The translations under genes and the position numbers were made by a program. Positions 10,271-21,260 of a stretch of DNA of 64,000 bases are shown here, one piece after another. The notes under the pieces are model-generated. The model saw nothing but the letters and a program-made list of their open reading frames with translations. It had not been told where the DNA came from and did not search any database. Origin of the DNA: Pectobacterium araliae (lineage in GTDB: Bacteria > Pseudomonadota > Gammaproteobacteria > Enterobacterales > Enterobacteriaceae); contig NZ_AP028908.1 in the NCBI RefSeq assembly GCF_037076465.1, positions 1,674,001-1,738,000 on the forward strand, written 5' to 3'. Numbering within the stretch: the first letter of the stretch is position 1; each line of letters starts with the position of its first letter.

Positions 10271-12406
10271 TTACTGGGAGATCATGTCATTTTTTAGCTG
10301 TATGAGTTCAGGTAAAAGGCCGATCAGCAGGCCGATCTGCTGAATAATTAATGATTCTTTACTGTCTGACTCAAGTGAAAGGGATTGAATGCTGGTGGCA
10401 ATAGTTTTCAATCCCTGATTGATTCGTAGGCTGTCCTCTTCTCGACAGTGCAGCGCGTCATCAACATGACACACGGTATCATCCAGAAATTGCAGCGTTT
10501 CCGATGAAGTAATTTTCCCTCGGTGTGCGCCGAGCGTCGAAATATAGCTTAGCAACGTATGATTCAGGCACATGAAGCGGAATGCTCCGTCCAGCTTGCT
10601 TCTGGTCGCATGAGGCTCTGAAGACATATTCGACACAACGGATGCCAGTTCAGCATCGCAGTTATGCGCATCTCGGCGGGCAATGCGGTAGGGCAGGCTA
10701 TTATCTTTTCCCTGATGATATTGAACCATAATTGCATCAAGATAGCGGCAGTTGGCGTCTAGTGTCTTATTGATGACGATAGGCAGGCCGCGGAAACGCC
10801 AATCTGGCCAGATAAAGCTCACGGCAGCCCATGCGATGGCGCACCCCAACAAGGTATCAAAAATACGCGGTACCGCAACTTCAAATCCCTCGCCCAAAAG
10901 GTTGAAACAAAGTAGGACAAGTAGCGTAATAAACATGGTCGCATGTGCGTATTGCACGTTGCGAAAGGCAAAAAACAGTACGCCGCTAATGACGATCAGC
11001 GTCAACTGTCCTTCCAGCGAAGGAACAAAGTATAAGATAGGCAAGCCGAGTAAAATACCGGTTAATGTCCCGATAATCCTCAGCGTCAGCCGCCGTCGAG
11101 TCGCATTATAGTTAGGCTGACAAACGAACAAACTGGTCAGCAGGATCCAATAACCGTGTTGTAAGCCTGTAACCTGAATCAACGCGTAGCCACTACAGAG
11201 CAGCACGGACATACGAATGGCATGGCGAAACAGCGCTGACTGAGGTGTCAGGTGGCGGCTAATGCGCAACCGGATATCGCTCCACCCCGTGATTTTGTCA
11301 TCGGCCAGCGTGTTTTCTGGGTTGTTTTCTTGCTCAATGGCTTGTTCGGATTCGATGGTCGCTAATTGCGCATCAATAGCACGCAGATTGTTCAATAGAT
11401 AAGTGAGTGCCTTAATTTGTGCGGGATCTGCCATGTTGTTGGCTGCGATGCGTGCAATAGCAGATTCAAGATGCACAAAAGCCCGCTCAATGCGGTTGTC
11501 GTGCTGATATTTTTGGTGCAACAGAATGGATTGCGATAACTGCTGGCAGGCTTTGGCCTGCATGCTCAGCAGACGTTGAAAGCGAAATAGGACGTCGCTA
11601 TAACGCAGTTTCTCACGCAATTGTGGATAGTAGACATGCGATGAACTGGCACGTTCGTGAATATCCTGAGCGACAAAATAGTAGTGCAGTGTCTGGCGTG
11701 TTCCGCGTTGTCCGCGATCGCCACGCAGGCGCGTTAACAATGATGATTTGGTTTGGTTGAGCGTCGCAACCAGTTGGCTGTTTGCCATCGCGACGTCAAT
11801 CAAGGGTTTATTGGTGTCTTCTTCAATATCGGGATCGAATAGATTGGCTTTTGCATCCAGATAGCGAGACAGCTGTAGATAACACTGTGCGAGATTATCC
11901 TGCAACGGGCGGATCGGGAAGAGCAGGTGCCCGAATAGCGTCAGCAGATTGTACCAAGAGGCTCCGATCAACAGCATGATGGGCTGCTGATACCAGTTGT
12001 CGTAAAGGGATATCCCGAGCATGGTGTAAATCGCGATCAGCAGTGCGCCGAATGCGATCGTCGCATAGCGCTGCCCCAATGCGCCGAGCAGGATAAAGCC
12101 GCAGGTTGAGACCGCCAGACCAATGCTGAACAGCCAAGGATAAGGAAAAAGCAATTCGATCGAAACGGAAGCAACAAAAAAACAGGACAGCGTAATAAAC
12201 AAATTACGTAGCCGCCCAGTGAGGCGATCGTCGAGGTCGGTAAGCGCAGCGGCGACAACACCCAGAGTAACCGGAATCGTCGATGTTGGTTGACCTAGCC
12301 ACCAGGGAACAGCCGCCGCGCCACTGAGTGCAATAAGAATGCGGATGCTATACAGCCAGCTACTGTTATAGACATAGCGGCGAATTCCTGGGGCGACGGT
12401 GAGCAA
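10271..12406 (-). CDS. yccS: YccS, FUSC-family inner-membrane protein
   Basis: 711-aa integral membrane protein of the FUSC/YccS family, related to aromatic-acid exporters such as AaeB; the transported compound is unknown. It has two blocks of transmembrane helices (about residues 16-165 and 390-520) separated by a cytoplasmic helical region. Conserved stretches include AAALTDLDDRLTGRLRN, RLRGDRGQRGTR and LFVCQPNYNATRRR. It lies 20 bp downstream of yccF on the same strand, so the two probably form an operon. Confidence 0.92.
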   Translation of the reverse strand: MLTVAPGIRRYVYNSSWLYSIRILIALSGAAAVPWWLGQPTSTIPVTLGVVAAALTDLDDRLTGRLRNLFITLSCFFVASVSIELLFPYPWLFSIGLAVSTCGFILLGALGQRYATIAFGALLIAIYTMLGISLYDNWYQQPIMLLIGASWYNLLTLFGHLLFPIRPLQDNLAQCYLQLSRYLDAKANLFDPDIEEDTNKPLIDVAMANSQLVATLNQTKSSLLTRLRGDRGQRGTRQTLHYYFVAQDIHERASSSHVYYPQLREKLRYSDVLFRFQRLLSMQAKACQQLSQSILLHQKYQHDNRIERAFVHLESAIARIAANNMADPAQIKALTYLLNNLRAIDAQLATIESEQAIEQENNPENTLADDKITGWSDIRLRISRHLTPQSALFRHAIRMSVLLCSGYALIQVTGLQHGYWILLTSLFVCQPNYNATRRRLTLRIIGTLTGILLGLPILYFVPSLEGQLTLIVISGVLFFAFRNVQYAHATMFITLLVLLCFNLLGEGFEVAVPRIFDTLLGCAIAWAAVSFIWPDWRFRGLPIVINKTLDANCRYLDAIMVQYHQGKDNSLPYRIARRDAHNCDAELASVVSNMSSEPHATRSKLDGAFRFMCLNHTLLSYISTLGAHRGKITSSETLQFLDDTVCHVDDALHCREEDSLRINQGLKTIATSIQSLSLESDSKESLIIQQIGLLIGLLPELIQLKNDMISQ

Positions 12407-12426
12407 CGTAATATCCTTAGATGCTG

Positions 12427-12873
12427 TTAGCGATAGTGACGGCGGGCGTTATTTTCCCGCGCAGCCTGCGCGAGTTCGACGGAAACCACGCGACGTCCGA
12501 CAGGCCATAGCGCAATGGCTGCAATTTTAAAATTAGCGATGCCGACTGGAATGCCAATGATCGTAATACACTGCGCGATACCGGTAATGATATGTGACAG
12601 GCAAAGCCACCAGCCAAAAAAAATGAACCAGAAGATATTGAGTAGGGAACCGCCAGCGCTGAGAATGACGCTCTTTTCATCGGGGCGTAACTCATCAACA
12701 TGGATGGCTTCATTGCCATAAGGAAAAAGCGACAATTTGGTAATTTCCCAACATGAGCGCGTTAGCGGCAACGTGAAGATCAGCAACACGCTGACGATGG
12801 TTGCCAGAAGCCAGGCTAGTGTGGTGAAAAAACCACCCAGTACGAAATTAAGGATGTTCAACGCAGTACGCAT
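12427..12873 (-). CDS. yccF: YccF-family inner-membrane protein
   Basis: 148-aa YccF/DUF307 protein with about four hydrophobic segments (LNFVLGGFFTTLAWLL, IVSVLLIFTLPL, NIFWFIFFGWWLCL and IIGIPVGIANFKI). The function is not established. It precedes yccS in the same orientation, as in E. coli, and its ATG at 12873 is followed by the typical MRTALNILNFVLGG. It is divergent from helD. Confidence 0.92.
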   Translation of the reverse strand: MRTALNILNFVLGGFFTTLAWLLATIVSVLLIFTLPLTRSCWEITKLSLFPYGNEAIHVDELRPDEKSVILSAGGSLLNIFWFIFFGWWLCLSHIITGIAQCITIIGIPVGIANFKIAAIALWPVGRRVVSVELAQAARENNARRHYR

Positions 12874-13059
12874 AGTTTCTCCTGTGCTTGCAAGGTAACC
12901 AAACTTGCTGATGGTAAAAGAATTATCACATTAAGCATCAGGATATCCTAACCTGTTTTTAAGGCTAGAGTGTGAAGTCTGATAACGGGTAAACTAGGAA
13001 GCTGAGAAACGCTAATAAATGTACCAATGTCCCTCTCACATAGTCATGGCGCGAACATC

Positions 13060-15117
13060 ATGGAACTGAAATCTACCTCATTAGGTAAATATCTGGCTCA
13101 GCATCCTTACAACCGGGTGCGGTTACTGAATGCCGGTGTCGAAGTGAGTGGCGATAAGCATGAATACCTAATCCCTTTTAATCAGTTGCTGAATATTCAC
13201 TGTAAAAGAGGGTTGGTGTGGGGAGAGCTAGAGTTTGAATTGCCAGCCGGAAAAGTGGTGCGTTTGCATGGCACTGAGTGGCAGGAAACGCAGGCTTTTT
13301 ACCGCCACCTTCTCAAATCCTGGCTTGGCTGGAGCGAGGAGATGAGTCTGATCTGTGCTGAGGTTTTGCTGCGGCAAATGGACAGCATTCATACGCTGAC
13401 ACAGCAGGATAAATGGTTTAGCCGTCAGGCTCTGTTGACGTTGCAGAACGCGGTTCGCGATTCGCTAGCGTCTCTGCCTCTCCCTGTTGCTCGTCTTGAT
13501 ACCTTTGATAACTGCCGTGATAGCTATCAACATTGCTTGCGTTGGCTTGAGCAGGGTGACGAGATGCGTACTGCGGCGAATCAGGCATGGATGGATCGCA
13601 CGCTGGCGGCAGAGCAGCCTTTCTTTGAAACGGTAGAGAGTTCGCCATTAAATGTGTCTCAGAGTAAAGCCGTGATTAATGGCGAAGAGGGCGTACTGGT
13701 GCTGGCGGGGGCTGGCAGTGGTAAGACTTCCGTGCTGGTGGCGCGTGCAGCCTGGCTAATGCATCGCCAAGAGGCAGCACCCGATCAGATTTTGCTGCTG
13801 GCATTTGGTCGTAAAGCGGCAGAAGAGATGAATGAACGCATCCATGAGCGGCTCCATACGGATGAAATTCAGGCTAAGACATTCCATGCGCTGGCATTGC
13901 ACATCATTCAGCAGGCTAGCCGCAAAGCTCCGATGATAAGCCAGCTTGAAAGTGATGCAAAACAGCGCCGCGAACTGTTGATTTCACACTGGCAACAGCA
14001 ATGTGCCGAGAAAAAAACGCAGGCTAACGGATGGCGACGTTGGTTAACGGAAGAGTTGGAGTGGGATGTACCAGAAGGCGATTTCTGGAATGATTCGACG
14101 CTGGCGAGTCGGCTGGCTGGGCGACTTGAGCGATGGCTGGGGTTGATGCGTATGCACGGTGGTAGTCAGAGCGAAATGATTGAACAAGCGCCAGAATCGA
14201 TTAGGGCTGAATTTCAGCAACGTATTCGCCTGATGGCACCGTTATTGAAAGCCTGGAAAAAAGCGCTCAAGGACGAAAACGCGGTCGACTTCTCCGGCCT
14301 TATCCATCAGGCCGTGAACTTGTTGGATAAAGGGCGTTTTGTCAGTCCCTGGAAACATATTTTGGTCGATGAATTTCAGGATATTTCACCACAGCGCGCG
14401 AGTTTGCTTGTTGCACTGCGGCGACAAAATAGTCGTACCTGCCTGTTTGCCGTAGGAGATGACTGGCAGGCAATTTATCGTTTCAGTGGTGCGGAGTTGG
14501 CGCTAACGACGGCATTTGAACAGCATTTTGGCGTAGGCGAACAGTGCGCGCTAGATACGACCTATCGTTTTAATGAACGTATTGGTGAAATTGCCAACAC
14601 GTTCATACAACAGAATCCGTATCAGTTAAAGAAACCGCTTAATAGCCTGAGTAAGGGGGATAAAAAAGCGGTGACTATCCTACCTCAGGATCAACTTGAA
14701 CCACTCTTGGATAAGCTGAGCGGCTTTGCTAACGCCGATGAGCGTATTCTCGTGCTTGCCCGCTATCACCATTTACGCCCTGCTATTTTAGAGAAGGCGG
14801 CGACCAAATGGCCGAATTTACACATTGATTTCATGACGGTGCATGCCAGTAAAGGTCAACAGGCTGAATATGTCATTATTGTAGGGATGCATGAGGGCAA
14901 GGATGGATTCCCCGCTCCGGCAAGAGAATCTGTGATTGAGGCGGTACTGTTACCTGAACCGGAGAATTTCCCCGATGCGGAAGAGCGTCGCTTGCTGTAT
15001 GTCGCGTTGACGAGAGCAAAGCATCGCGTCTGGCTGTTACAGGACGTGATGACCCCCTCAGTGTTTGTTGAGTATCTTCGGCGTTTAGGCGTGCCAGCAC
15101 AGCGTAAGCCTGGATAA
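13060..15117 (+). CDS. helD: DNA helicase IV
   Basis: Superfamily 1 UvrD/Rep-like 3'-5' helicase that takes part in recombination pathways. The 685-aa product has an N-terminal extension specific to HelD (EYLIPFNQLLNIHCKRGLVWGELEFELP), the Walker A motif AGAGSGKTS, Walker B-like ILVDEFQDISPQRA, and late motifs DFMTVHASKGQQAEYVI and LLYVALTRAKHRVWLL. The start at 13060 gives MELKSTSLGKYLAQHPY, matching the E. coli N-terminus; the ATG at 13027 would add 11 unconserved residues. Confidence 0.95.
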   Translation: MELKSTSLGKYLAQHPYNRVRLLNAGVEVSGDKHEYLIPFNQLLNIHCKRGLVWGELEFELPAGKVVRLHGTEWQETQAFYRHLLKSWLGWSEEMSLICAEVLLRQMDSIHTLTQQDKWFSRQALLTLQNAVRDSLASLPLPVARLDTFDNCRDSYQHCLRWLEQGDEMRTAANQAWMDRTLAAEQPFFETVESSPLNVSQSKAVINGEEGVLVLAGAGSGKTSVLVARAAWLMHRQEAAPDQILLLAFGRKAAEEMNERIHERLHTDEIQAKTFHALALHIIQQASRKAPMISQLESDAKQRRELLISHWQQQCAEKKTQANGWRRWLTEELEWDVPEGDFWNDSTLASRLAGRLERWLGLMRMHGGSQSEMIEQAPESIRAEFQQRIRLMAPLLKAWKKALKDENAVDFSGLIHQAVNLLDKGRFVSPWKHILVDEFQDISPQRASLLVALRRQNSRTCLFAVGDDWQAIYRFSGAELALTTAFEQHFGVGEQCALDTTYRFNERIGEIANTFIQQNPYQLKKPLNSLSKGDKKAVTILPQDQLEPLLDKLSGFANADERILVLARYHHLRPAILEKAATKWPNLHIDFMTVHASKGQQAEYVIIVGMHEGKDGFPAPARESVIEAVLLPEPENFPDAEERRLLYVALTRAKHRVWLLQDVMTPSVFVEYLRRLGVPAQRKPG

Positions 15118-15143
15118 CGAAAAATAGAGAAGTTGAACAGTAG

Positions 15144-15185
15144 AGACCAGTGCCGAGTGTGCAACTCGGTGCTGGTCTATTTTTA
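15144..15185. terminator. Bidirectional terminator between helD and mgsA
   Basis: A 15-bp stem (15144-15158 with 15164-15178, containing G-T pairs) and a 5-nt loop is followed by ATTTTT, between the convergent helD and mgsA genes. Confidence 0.88.
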
Positions 15186-15195
15186 TGTGTTCTTG

Positions 15196-15654
15196 CTATT
15201 TGAGGCGGTCTTGCAGGTAGCGCTGATAATCAGGAATAGTTATCTGAACAGGTTCTTTAAATAGCGCAGAATTAACCAGGAAATCCGCCGTTGCACGATT
15301 GGTGGCAACAGGAATATTCCAGACAGTAGCGAGTCTCAGTAGCGCTTTTACATCGGGATCGTGCGGCACGGCATTAAGTGGATCCCAAAAGAAGATCATT
15401 AAATCAATTTTCCCTTCGGAGATGAGTGCACCAACTTGCTGGTCGCCCCCCATCGGCCCACTCAGCATGCTTTTTACGGGCAGGCTCGTATTTAACTGAA
15501 TCAGGTTCCCGGTAGTACCGGTGGCGTAAAGCGTGTGCTCTTTGAGCTGTTCTTTATTCGTACCAACCCAATCCAGCAAGGATTGTTTACAGTGGTCGTG
15601 TGCTACCAGCGCAATATGTTTTTGCGCGGCGATGGTTCGGGTGGTGAACTCCAT
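15196..15654 (-). CDS. mgsA: Methylglyoxal synthase
   Basis: Converts dihydroxyacetone phosphate to methylglyoxal and phosphate, a bypass that relieves sugar-phosphate stress. The 152-aa product matches the family length and shows [18 protein letters not shown], the signature [17 protein letters not shown] and [21 protein letters not shown]. The ATG at 15654 gives [22 protein letters not shown], as in E. coli; the in-frame ATG five codons upstream is less likely. Confidence 0.96.
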   Translation of the reverse strand: MEFTTRTIAAQKHIALVAHDHCKQSLLDWVGTNKEQLKEHTLYATGTTGNLIQLNTSLPVKSMLSGPMGGDQQVGALISEGKIDLMIFFWDPLNAVPHDPDVKALLRLATVWNIPVATNRATADFLVNSALFKEPVQITIPDYQRYLQDRLK

Positions 15655-15791
15655 GGTTACGTCCTTCAATCTGGTGTAGTAAAGCTGACGCTAGGGTACA
15701 GACAGATTACGGAAACGCTGTTTCAGTGCAAAGCGATAAAAGCAGGAAAAGACGAACGGGTATCAAAAATCTGATGTGACTGCGCGTTAAA

Positions 15792-16316
15792 TCACCAGGT
15801 TACGGATTCATTCAGTGCGCTAGCAAAACCAGCAACGGAAGCCCCTTTTGCTGCTGCGTTGTATTCCGACATTTTTCGCTCTATATCGAGTAGCTCATTG
15901 CCTGCGATGACAAACGCATCGGTACGCATGGGGATAGCCTGATTTTTTTCATCAAGCAGTTGATATTGAGGAAGCGCCGTGAAGTTTTGGCGATCCTGAA
16001 GGGTTTGTAGCGGCGGCAGCTTAAATGACACCGACGCCACTTTTTCGGTGTTGAAGGTCGCAATAAACGTTGAGGGAAAATAGGTCGCTGGCGCGCCAGT
16101 CTGCGCATCGACAGTATCGACAACTTTGAACAGGATCTGGTGTTGTCCACTGCCAAGTTCGAGGCTATCGGCACCTTTCAGCAACGAGCCTGACATCTTT
16201 TGCCCGTCAACCATCAGGAGATCGATTTTCTGATCTAATTTCAACGTTGTTGCCGCAATTGCCGAGGTACTTAAACCTGCAATAAAAAGGCAGACAGTGA
16301 TGAAGCCGAATTTCAT
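15792..16316 (-). CDS. yccT: YccT/CsgI-type DUF2057 secreted protein
   Basis: 174-aa DUF2057 protein with an N-terminal signal peptide (MKFGFITVCLFIAGLSTSAIA). E. coli YccT, also called CsgI, is a periplasmic protein reported to inhibit curli assembly; that role here is an inference from family. The product is shorter than the roughly 220-aa E. coli protein, although the core (ELGSGQHQILFKVVD) is present. It lies between mgsA and the divergent yccU. Confidence 0.8.
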   Translation of the reverse strand: MKFGFITVCLFIAGLSTSAIAATTLKLDQKIDLLMVDGQKMSGSLLKGADSLELGSGQHQILFKVVDTVDAQTGAPATYFPSTFIATFNTEKVASVSFKLPPLQTLQDRQNFTALPQYQLLDEKNQAIPMRTDAFVIAGNELLDIERKMSEYNAAAKGASVAGFASALNESVTW

Positions 16317-16512
16317 AATTTTCTCAGATGGTACGTAATTCGGGTATTGTTGAGGAATTGTCTGAATGTGTCAAAGGTTTCAATTTGAAACAGGCTGTTA
16401 TGGCATTTTTCGTGTCATGCTGCATGAGCATCGTGGGTGCTGTAAGCCATTTCCCGCCATTCGTCGAATGTGAGATACACTGTAATCAATCACGCAAGAG
16501 AGGCTGAATAGC

Positions 16513-16926
16513 ATGAATGACAGTGATATTGAATCGGTACTGAAAACGGTAAAAACCATTGCGTTAGTGGGCGCCAGCGATAAACCGTCCCGTCCAAGTT
16601 ATGGTGTAATGGCCTATTTACTTGAGCAGGGCTATAACGTCATACCCGTCAGCCCTAAGCTGGCTGGGCAGACACTTTTAGGCCAAAAAACGTATTCCAG
16701 CTTGGCGGATATTCCTGCCCCTGTTGATATGGTTGATGTTTTTCGTCAGCCGGAAGCGGCCTATGAGGTGGCTAAAGAGGCTATCGCCATCGGCGCGACG
16801 GTTCTGTGGTTACAGATTGGCGTTATTAATGAGGAAGCGGCAATTTTGGCCCATGATGCGGGGTTGAAAGTTGTGATGGATCGTTGCCCGAAAATTGAAA
16901 TCCCACGGCTGGGTTTGGATAAATAA
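16513..16926 (+). CDS. yccU: CoA-binding-domain protein YccU
   Basis: 137-aa Rossmann-fold protein of the CoA_binding_2 family. It shows [29 protein letters not shown] and the C-terminal [10 protein letters not shown]. Related domains occur in succinyl-CoA synthetase alpha chains, but the role of stand-alone YccU is unknown. It has its own divergent promoter region with yccT and is convergent with hspQ. Confidence 0.9.
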   Translation: MNDSDIESVLKTVKTIALVGASDKPSRPSYGVMAYLLEQGYNVIPVSPKLAGQTLLGQKTYSSLADIPAPVDMVDVFRQPEAAYEVAKEAIAIGATVLWLQIGVINEEAAILAHDAGLKVVMDRCPKIEIPRLGLDK

Positions 16927-17006
16927 ACGGTAGGCATTGGGCGATGCTGACTATCACAACATCACCGATGCCTGACTGTAGTGCCAATATCCGTTTTTGA
17001 TGACAG

Positions 17007-17824
<818 letters not shown>

Positions 17825-17834
17825 CACGGGGAAG

Positions 17835-18164
17835 CTAGATGCATTTCACGGGTTTAGGTAAACCCGCGATTTTGGTGGCCTGCTTTGCTGGCCCTTTTGG
17901 AAACAGTTTATACAGATAGCGGCTATTTCCTTTCTCTTCACCGTATTTTTGTGCCATCGCTTTAACCAGCATGCGTATAGCGGGGGAGGTATTAAACTCC
18001 TGATAAAAATTTCGCACGAACCGGACGACTTCCCAATGTGGTTCTGTCAACGCGATGCCTTCCTGTTCAGCTAACACGAGAGCCAATGCTTCACTCCACG
18101 TTGTGCTGTCCATCAGGTAACCCTGTGCGTCTGTTGCTATCATTCGCCCTTCAAACTCCAACAT
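17835..18164 (-). CDS. tusE: TusE, sulfur carrier for tRNA 2-thiouridine
   Basis: 109-aa DsrC-family sulfur-relay protein. TusE takes sulfur from TusBCD and passes it to MnmA for thiolation of U34 in tRNAs. The C-terminus [19 protein letters not shown] carries the essential penultimate Cys108, and [24 protein letters not shown] is the conserved core. The start at 18164 gives the 109-aa length of the E. coli protein. Confidence 0.96.
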   Translation of the reverse strand: MLEFEGRMIATDAQGYLMDSTTWSEALALVLAEQEGIALTEPHWEVVRFVRNFYQEFNTSPAIRMLVKAMAQKYGEEKGNSRYLYKLFPKGPAKQATKIAGLPKPVKCI

Positions 18165-18224
18165 CTTCTCTCCGGCTGCGATATCTCCGCCGCAGTTTAA
18201 CAAACTTTTCTTTATGTACCTGAA

Positions 18225-18261
18225 TAAAAAAACACCCTGTCAGCGTTCTGCTCGCAGGGTG
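18225..18261 (-). terminator. Rho-independent terminator of yccA
   Basis: CACCCTG (18233-18239) pairs with CAGGGTG (18255-18261), followed on the minus strand by a run of T residues. It ends yccA transcription before tusE. Confidence 0.85.
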
Positions 18262-18319
18262 GAGTGATTATCTCATTCGTGCACCCGCTGGTTTTTCTCA
18301 GTGCGGGGACTCACTAACT

Positions 18320-18979
18320 TTAGTCGTTACGCATGATGCCCAAGATGCTCAACAGACTAACGAAGATATTGTATATTGCGACATACAGGCTAACCGTTGC
18401 ACGGATGTAGTTGGTTTCGCCGCCGTGGATGATGTTACTGGTTTCCCACAGAATGGCGCCTGCAGAGAACAGGATAAACAGGGCGCTGATTGCCAAATGC
18501 AATGCCGGAATCTGTAAGAACAGATTAGCAATGACGGCAACAACCAGAACAACGAAGCCAGCCATCATCATGCCAGACAGGAAGGACATATCCTTACGCG
18601 TTGTTAAGACATAGGCTGAACAGCAGAAGAACACCACAGCCGTACCGCCAAGCGCGAGCATGACAATGTCACCAGCACCGGAAGAAATCAGCGAACTTAA
18701 GATCGGGCCCAGCGTATAACCCATAAATCCAGTCAGTGCGAATGCCGCCAAAATACCGGCAGGGCTGTTCGCGAGTTTATGTGTCAGAAACATCAGACCA
18801 TAAAACCCAACGAGCATCAGAATTAAACCAGGAGCTGGTAGGTTAAGTACAGTACTTGCGGTTGCGGTAACGGCGGAAAAACCCAGTGTTAGCGACAGCA
18901 GGAAATAGGTATTACGCAACACTTTGTGAGTGCTGAGTAACGAACTTTCACGGGTAGAAGAAACAACAATACGATCCAT
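18320..18979 (-). CDS. yccA: YccA, Bax-inhibitor-1 family FtsH modulator
   Basis: 219-aa inner-membrane protein with about seven transmembrane helices, of the BI-1/YccA family. In E. coli YccA is an FtsH substrate and inhibitor that binds HflKC and protects SecY from degradation. The N-terminus [28 protein letters not shown] and the C-terminal [21 protein letters not shown] are typical. It is read away from tRNA-Ser and ends at a clear terminator. Confidence 0.94.
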   Translation of the reverse strand: MDRIVVSSTRESSLLSTHKVLRNTYFLLSLTLGFSAVTATASTVLNLPAPGLILMLVGFYGLMFLTHKLANSPAGILAAFALTGFMGYTLGPILSSLISSGAGDIVMLALGGTAVVFFCCSAYVLTTRKDMSFLSGMMMAGFVVLVVAVIANLFLQIPALHLAISALFILFSAGAILWETSNIIHGGETNYIRATVSLYVAIYNIFVSLLSILGIMRND

Positions 18980-19226
18980 ATCAGCGACTCTCTCTTCAGG
19001 GTGCTATTATTCAATGTCAAAGAATAAATAGTTTCAAGACGTTATTAAAGATGGTTTACCCTTCTTTACGCTGTAAATTCGTCATACTCCGTACCTGCGT
19101 TCGTGTTTTACCCTGTCCTTCTTATGATGGTGAGGATAAATTGCTCTATTTTGTGTATTGTGTGACGATTTTACGCGCAATCACGTTGCGTTAGATTGTT
19201 TTTCAAGCAATTGAGCGCTGCGATGC

Positions 19227-19255
19227 TTTACAAGATCCCCCACACTGTTTATAGT
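19227..19255 (+). promoter_or_regulatory. Sigma-70 promoter of tRNA-Ser
   Basis: TTTACA (19227-19232) and TATAGT (19250-19255) are separated by 17 bp, followed by TCGCG, a GC-rich discriminator typical of growth-rate-controlled stable RNA promoters. The predicted start is a few bases before the tRNA at 19268. Confidence 0.75.
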
Positions 19256-19267
19256 TCGCGTCATTGC

Positions 19268-19355
19268 GGAGGAGTGGCCGAGTGGTTGAAGGCACCGGTC
19301 TTGAAAACCGGCGACGCGAAAGTGTTCTAGAGTTCGAATCTCTACTCCTCCGCCA
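19268..19355 (+). tRNA. tRNA-Ser (anticodon UGA)
   Basis: An 88-nt class II tRNA with acceptor stem GGAGGAG/CTCCTCC, encoded CCA, T-arm GTTCGAATC and a long variable arm. The anticodon loop CTTGAAA (from 19300) gives TGA at 19302-19304. It marks the left border between core and accessory DNA. Confidence 0.97.
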
Positions 19356-19894
19356 CACATTCAATAGAATCAATGGGTTATGAGTTTTTTTTGATTCTGT
19401 CCTGCATAAAGTGCAGCATAAAAGCTTCCTTAACCGGAGGCTTTTTTTGTATTTGGCCTACCTGTTTTTTCATCTTATTTCTCCCAATCTCCTCTTGTCC
19501 ATATCGTCAAAAATTCCTCTTTAGCTGTTGCCAAGCGTTGAAATCGATAGAAAATGGATTGATATATTTCAGCTAACAGCAAAGAAGGGATGGCGGTGAA
19601 AGCAAGCGAAGTCATAAAGCGGTAAAACGTGATTTTTTCATAAGAATCTCCTGCGTTTAGATTACGAGAAAATTCTACTTATGAATACTCTGCTTTTTTT
19701 GGGGTATTACCGTTTGTGAACGGCCTAATTTTTGGCTGTTCATATAAAGAATTTCTGTGAATCTTAATATTTTCATATTTTAACTATCGTGCTTATATGT
19801 TATTTTGTGATAATAAAGTATTTTTCACACACACTAATTTTGAAAAATGTATTTTTGTGATATGGTTTATATCTACTAAAAAATAGGAAGTGGT
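19356..19894. other. Gap after tRNA-Ser, start of AT-rich accessory DNA
   Basis: No gene is supported in these 539 bp. A terminator-like hairpin is at 19422-19450: AAGCTTCC and GGAGGCTT, followed by seven T. I found no repeat of the tRNA-Ser 3' end farther right. Base composition becomes clearly AT-rich from about 19.6 kb. Confidence 0.6.
19422..19450 (+). terminator. Terminator downstream of tRNA-Ser
   Basis: Eight-base arms 19422-19429 and 19436-19443, with one G-T pair, then TTTTTTT. It suits the end of the tRNA transcript. Confidence 0.7.
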
Positions 19895-20767
19895 ATGGAA
19901 AAATATATTAAAACAGATGATGGCTTATCTTTGTGGTCGGAATGTTTTGGAGATGCCAGAAAACCAGCCATATTACTTATTATGGGGGCAATGAATCAGG
20001 GAATACATTGGCCTGATGACTTTTGTAAAAAATTAGATGATGCCGGTTTTTTTGTTATTAGATATGACCACCGAGATACGGGTAAGTCTGATGGTGTTGA
20101 TTTTTTATCTAAACCATATGACTTAAAAAGACTTTCTCAGGATGCTATATGTGTCCTTACAGAGTATGGCATTAAACGAGCCAATGTTATAGGCTTCTCT
20201 ATGGGGGGGTATATATCCCAAATTATCGCTATCCACTATCCTGATTTAGTTGAAAATTTAGTTTTAATATCAACTACTGCTGATCATCGTCCACATATTC
20301 AAGCGATCACTGGGGGAGACCATAAAAATTTTATTCTTCCGTCGCCTGATGAAGGCTATCTGAGAAAATTAACCGAGTTAATAAAGAAACAACCACGAAC
20401 GAAACCAGAGTTTCATGAATATTTTGTTAAACTTTGGAAAATCGCTTATGGAGGGACTCACCCTTTTCCATTAAAAGAGATTAGCAGTATTTTGCATTCC
20501 TCGGAAGAAAGAGAGTCTACCACTTTATCACCCATTAACCATGTATCAGCAATGGTTAAATCTGAAGATAGGCTAAAAGAAATAGAAAAAATAAAAGCAA
20601 GAGTATTGATTATACATGGTAAGTATGACCCATGCCTGCCATTAGAACATGGGGAATATTTAGCTAACTGTATTCCTGATTCACAAATTAAACTATTAAA
20701 TATGGGGCATTTCTTTCAATGGTCATTGTCAGATGATATTTTGTCCGAAGTGATTAGATTTATTTGA
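19895..20767 (+). CDS. Alpha/beta hydrolase
   Basis: 290-aa alpha/beta-hydrolase-fold enzyme. The nucleophile elbow VIGFSMGGY places the catalytic Ser at 102; Asp245 (IIHGKYDPCLP) and His272 (NMGHFFQW) complete the triad. The oxyanion region is LLIMGAMNQG. This resembles methylesterase or haloperoxidase-like hydrolases, but the substrate cannot be inferred. ATG 19895 follows AGGAAG. The gene is much more AT-rich than the core genes to its left, suggesting acquisition by transfer. It stands alone. Confidence 0.85.
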   Translation: MEKYIKTDDGLSLWSECFGDARKPAILLIMGAMNQGIHWPDDFCKKLDDAGFFVIRYDHRDTGKSDGVDFLSKPYDLKRLSQDAICVLTEYGIKRANVIGFSMGGYISQIIAIHYPDLVENLVLISTTADHRPHIQAITGGDHKNFILPSPDEGYLRKLTELIKKQPRTKPEFHEYFVKLWKIAYGGTHPFPLKEISSILHSSEERESTTLSPINHVSAMVKSEDRLKEIEKIKARVLIIHGKYDPCLPLEHGEYLANCIPDSQIKLLNMGHFFQWSLSDDILSEVIRFI

Positions 20768-20933
20768 TGACTGATTCGATAAATTTCTAACAATTATATT
20801 TAATAATAGATGATTAATTGCATTATCATCGATTAGAGCTTACAATTATAGATGCTCCCAGCATTTCTGATTATCTACACCATGATATTTCATTGCGTGT
20901 TTTCAGATGTATATGGCAGTGGATACGTGCTTA

Positions 20934-21200
20934 ATGGATAAATGTGATATGGATATCTTCCTGTTTGTCAGTCTGTTGGCTTATCTCTGTTGCACTGGGA
21001 GTAATACTTATGCTGGCTCTCTTGCACCATCAGCAAGCCCATAAACAGATTATTATCAGCCTACCAAAGAATATGAAACACAATCACAAATTGACTACGA
21101 CTTTGCTGTGAAGAGACCAAGTGTTCTGTCTGATCCCAGTCTGAGCATCGTTGAGCAACAGCGTTATAGGAATGCAATTAGAAATAGAGCTGGTGGTTAG
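20934..21200 (+). pseudogene. Small secreted-protein gene with one in-frame stop
   Basis: From ATG 20934 the frame encodes a hydrophobic signal-like N-terminus (MDIFLFVSLLAYLCC), then meets TAA at 21042-21044. The same frame continues open for 51 more codons (TDYYQPTKEYETQ...RYRNAIRNRAGG) to TAG at 21198. The simplest reading is one gene of about 88 codons broken by a single nonsense mutation. I do not recognise the family. A long hairpin terminator follows 10 bp later, which supports a real transcription unit. Confidence 0.5.
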
Positions 21201-21210
21201 TCATACGACT

Positions 21211-21260
21211 ATATTATTATAAATTAAAGCCGGGGTTCCAGCTTTAATTTATAATAATAT
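21211..21260. terminator. Perfect 20-bp hairpin, probable terminator
   Basis: The segment 21211-21230 is the exact reverse complement of 21241-21260, with a 10-nt loop CGGGGTTCCA, followed by TTTTAAAA. It lies between the preceding small gene and the convergent oxidoreductase pseudogene, so it may serve both. Confidence 0.75.
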
